DNA of 16,266 bases from Hydrogenophaga sp. (lineage in GTDB: Bacteria; Pseudomonadota; Gammaproteobacteria; Burkholderiales; Burkholderiaceae_C), in assembly GCA_021154985.1 (NCBI GenBank), contig JAJNQE010000018.1:1-16266 (forward strand). Reading direction: 5' to 3'. Every line of letters starts with the position of its first letter. Position 1 is the stretch's first letter. The position numbers and the translations under genes are program-made. This document shows, piece after piece, positions 14,133 to 16,266 of this stretch. Below the pieces are notes generated by a model. The model saw nothing but the letters and a program-made list of their open reading frames with translations. It was not told where the DNA came from and ran no database searches.

Positions 14133-15563
14133 TCAGCTACCCGCCACTTTCATCTTGTTGATCAAGATAGATCCGACGGTTTTCGCCCCAAAGTTGTACG
14201 CATCCGCACCCACCGCCTCGATGCCCTGGAACATGTCCTTGAGGTTGCCGGCGATGGTGATTTCGTGCACCGGGTAGGCGATCTCGCCGTTCTCCACCCA
14301 GTAGCCCGAGGCCCCGCGCGAATAGTCGCCGGTCACGTAGTTCACGCCCTGGCCCATGAGTTCGGTGACCATCAGGCCCCGACCGAGCTTCTTGAGCATG
14401 GCGCGCAGGTCGTCGCCGGGCTGGGTGAGGCGGCTGGTGAGCGTGAGGTTGTGCGAGCCGCCGGCGTTGCCGGTGGTGCGCATGCCCAGCTTGCGCGCCG
14501 AGTAGGTGGACAAGAAGTAGCCCTGCACCTTGCCGGCGGAGACCACCTTGCGCTTGGCGGTACGCACCCCTTCGTCATCGAACGGTGAGCTGCCCTTGCC
14601 GTTGCGCACGTGCGGGTCTTCCAGGATGTCGATGTGTTTGGCCAGCACCCGCTTGCCCAGGCTGTTGGGCAAAAAGGTGGTGTTGCGGTAGAGCGCGCCG
14701 CCGCTGGTGGCCTGGACGTAGGCGCCCAGCAAGCCGGCGGCCATGGGCGACTCGAACAGCACCGGGCATTCGGTGGTGGCGATCGTGCGGCCGTTCAGGC
14801 GCGCCAGCGTGCGCTCGGCGGCGTAGCGGCCCACGGCCTGCGGGGTGGCCAGGTCTTGCGGCGCGCGCTGCGAGCTGTACCAGTAGTCGCGCTGCATGTT
14901 CGCGCCCTTGCCGGCAATGGGCGCCACCGAGAGGCTGTGGCGCGAGCTGGCGTAGCCGCCGCTGAAGACACCGGCACCCGAGCGCGCGCCGCCGCGCATG
15001 TGGGCGGTGAAAAAATGCGACTGCTGGGCCGACACGCCCGCGCCCTCGCTGTTGTTGATCTTCTTGCTGGTGGCGAAGGCGGCCGCCTCGCATTCGAGTG
15101 CGATGCGCATCGCCTCTTCGGAGTTCAGCACCCAGGGGTGAAACAGGTCGAGGTCGAGGTAACTGTCGGCCACGTCGGCGGCGTCCGGCAGGCCGGCCAT
15201 GGGGTCTTCGGCGGTGAAGCGGGCAATGTCATAGGCCGCTTGCACCGTCTGGCGCACGGCAGCGGCAGAGAAGTCGGAGGTGGACGCATTGCCGCGTTTC
15301 TGGCCCAGGTACACGGTGACGCCGAGCGACTTGTCGCGGTTGCGTTCCACGTTTTCCAGCTCGCCCTTGCGCACCGACACACTCAGGCCGGCGCCTTCCG
15401 ACACCTCGGCGGCGGCGTCCACCGCGCCGAGCTGTTTGGCATGCGAAAGGGCAAGGTCAACCAGCTCTTCAAACTGGCTGCGGGCGTACTGGAAACCGGG
15501 GAGTGGGGCGTTGGCCGAGCTTGAGGAGATGGGCTGGGCCGGGGTGTGGGGGGCGTTTTTCAT
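14133..15563 (-). CDS. pmbA: Metalloprotease-related protein PmbA (TldE)
   Basis: A 476-residue member of the TldD/PmbA (U62) family. PmbA and TldD form a protease complex that in E. coli matures microcin B17 and helps degrade the CcdA antitoxin. The zinc-binding HEXXXH motif belongs to TldD, and none is seen here, as expected of a PmbA/TldE subunit. Recognisable segments are VSVRKGELENVERNRDKSLG near 58-77, the DSYLDLDLFHPW region, HFFTAHMRGGARSGAG, and the C-terminal GNAGGSHNLTL, GQGVNYVTGDYSRGASGYWVENGEI and FGAKTVGSILINKM. The protein is slightly longer than E. coli PmbA because of an N-terminal Pro/Ser/Ala-rich tail of about 25 residues. No tldD is in the window. Start ATG at 15563 is preceded by a -10-like box and no ribosome binding site. 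The divergent darP neighbour is a pairing also found in E. coli. Confidence 0.94.
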   Translation of the reverse strand: MKNAPHTPAQPISSSSANAPLPGFQYARSQFEELVDLALSHAKQLGAVDAAAEVSEGAGLSVSVRKGELENVERNRDKSLGVTVYLGQKRGNASTSDFSAAAVRQTVQAAYDIARFTAEDPMAGLPDAADVADSYLDLDLFHPWVLNSEEAMRIALECEAAAFATSKKINNSEGAGVSAQQSHFFTAHMRGGARSGAGVFSGGYASSRHSLSVAPIAGKGANMQRDYWYSSQRAPQDLATPQAVGRYAAERTLARLNGRTIATTECPVLFESPMAAGLLGAYVQATSGGALYRNTTFLPNSLGKRVLAKHIDILEDPHVRNGKGSSPFDDEGVRTAKRKVVSAGKVQGYFLSTYSARKLGMRTTGNAGGSHNLTLTSRLTQPGDDLRAMLKKLGRGLMVTELMGQGVNYVTGDYSRGASGYWVENGEIAYPVHEITIAGNLKDMFQGIEAVGADAYNFGAKTVGSILINKMKVAGS

Positions 15564-15660
15564 ATCGACGGCTATGATACTGGCCGCCCTATGCGGGCGC
15601 TGCATCCCGCGCAGATGCCCATGCTGCCCCGCGTGCAGCCCTCCCCTTTCGAGTACCCAC
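15564..15660. promoter_or_regulatory. Divergent pmbA/darP promoter region
   Basis: GGCTATGATACTGGCC at 15571-15586 reads as a -10 box on both strands: TATGAT (15573-15578, +) towards darP and TATCAT (15579-15574, -) towards pmbA. The minus-strand box ends 10 nt before the pmbA ATG, leaving almost no leader, whereas darP would get a leader of roughly 75 nt. Clear -35 elements are not visible for either direction. Confidence 0.5.
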
Positions 15661-16266
15661 ATGTCCCGCAAACCCACCAAAGGCTATTTCGTCCGCGGCC
15701 ATTTCGTCGCCCTGGGCAGCGAGCTGGACCTGGAGCTCAAGCGCGAGCTCAAGGGTTCGGACGACATGAGCAAGACCGACCTCAAGAAGTACAGCGACCG
15801 CCTGCAGGAACTCGGCGAGAGCCTGCTCACGCTGCGCGCCGACCTGATGAAGCGGCTGGACCTGCCCGAGAAGCTGGTGGACGCGGTCAACGACGCGAAG
15901 AAAATCACCAACTTCGAGGGCCGCCGCCGCCAGATGCAGTACATCGGCAAGCTGATGCGCGGCCTGAACGAAACCACGCTGGCCGAGGTGGAAGCCGCGC
16001 TCGACGAGCAGAACAAGGGATCGGCCAAAGGCACGCTGTCGCTGCACCTGGCCGAGCAATGGCGCGACCAGTTGATTGCCCACGACGACGCGCTCACGCG
16101 CTGGCTGGTGCAGGCGCCCGACACCGACGTGCAGCACCTGCGCGCCCTGATCCGCCAGGCGCGCAAGGACGCGCAGGCCGTCAAGGAACGCCCCGGCGAG
16201 GCCGTGCGCCACGGCAAGGCCTACCGCGAGATTTTCCAGACCGTCAAGGCCGCGCTGAACCAGGGT
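15661..16266 (+). CDS. darP: Ribosome-associated protein DarP (YjgA), 3' partial
   Basis: The first 202 residues of a basic, mostly helical protein of the DarP/YjgA (DUF615) family, which associates with late 50S assembly intermediates in E. coli. The reading frame is open from ATG 15661 to the window end with no stop, so only the last few residues should be missing given a usual length of about 180-210. Diagnostic features are SDRLQELGESLLTL near 45-58, ITNFEGRRRQMQYIGKLMR at 82-100, the WRDQLIAHDDALTRWL region, and LRALIRQARKDAQ near 160-172. A weak GAG (15651-15653) lies 7 nt before the start. It is divergent from pmbA. Its N-terminal MSRKPTKGYFVRGHFVALGS is more basic than the acidic N-terminus I remember for E. 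coli YjgA. Confidence 0.93.
   Translation, partial: MSRKPTKGYFVRGHFVALGSELDLELKRELKGSDDMSKTDLKKYSDRLQELGESLLTLRADLMKRLDLPEKLVDAVNDAKKITNFEGRRRQMQYIGKLMRGLNETTLAEVEAALDEQNKGSAKGTLSLHLAEQWRDQLIAHDDALTRWLVQAPDTDVQHLRALIRQARKDAQAVKERPGEAVRHGKAYREIFQTVKAALNQG

Noticed and set aside
15564..15680. Upstream extension of pmbA to an ATG at 15680
   Set aside because: It would run through the divergent promoter region and into darP; the ATG at 15563 lies next to a -10 box and gives the expected length.
1..16266. CRISPR arrays, tRNA or rRNA genes, insertion sequences, phage or defence genes
   Set aside because: No repeat-spacer pattern, cloverleaf-like sequence, transposase or integrase motif, or island-like change in composition was seen; every sizeable open frame is explained by a known core family.

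Overview
The window is GC-rich, densely packed bacterial DNA. The gene set and order suggest a betaproteobacterium of the order Burkholderiales, probably Comamonadaceae. Pointers are the nrt-nirBD-nasA-ybiB-cobA cluster, the rpsU-yqeY pair, the divergent pmbA/darP pair, and a short dispersed repeat (CTTCGACAAGCTCAGGAC core) that I remember as common in that family. Genus cannot be settled from sequence reading alone.

Region 1 (1-9859, + strand) is an assimilatory nitrate operon. It opens inside the nitrate-binding protein gene nrtA (5' part outside the window). It continues with the permease nrtB, the ATPase nrtD, the siroheme nitrite reductase nirBD, the molybdopterin nitrate reductase nasA, the TrpD2-family nucleic-acid-binding protein ybiB, and the uroporphyrinogen-III methyltransferase cobA. 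Nitrate is imported by NrtABD, reduced to nitrite by NasA and to ammonium by NirBD. CobA supplies the siroheme precursor needed by NirB. Genes are joined by ATGA overlaps or very short gaps as far as nasA. A 33-bp in-frame insertion carrying the dispersed repeat sits exactly at the nrtB/nrtD junction.

Region 2 (9860-12297, +) holds two singly transcribed-looking genes: a membrane fatty-acid-hydroxylase/sterol-desaturase superfamily protein and a HI0933/YhiN-type flavoprotein. Each is preceded by the same CTACACTGCGC promoter-like string.

Region 3 (12298-13227, +) is rpsU (S21) with a TATAAT promoter and a leader of about 120 nt, a strong intrinsic terminator, then yqeY.

Region 4 (13240-16266) has a DMT-family transporter and pmbA/tldE on the minus strand, closely spaced, with pmbA divergent from darP/yjgA (+), which runs off the window end.

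Most of the content is well-known housekeeping and nitrogen-assimilation metabolism. I found no convincing sign of a new defence, mobile or RNA-guided system. The points most worth a second look are the repeat insertion that re-writes the NrtD N-terminus, the embedding of ybiB in the nitrate operon, several apparently leaderless starts with -10 boxes 7-10 nt upstream of ATG, and the rpsU leader. No stretch longer than 300 bases lacks a gene.
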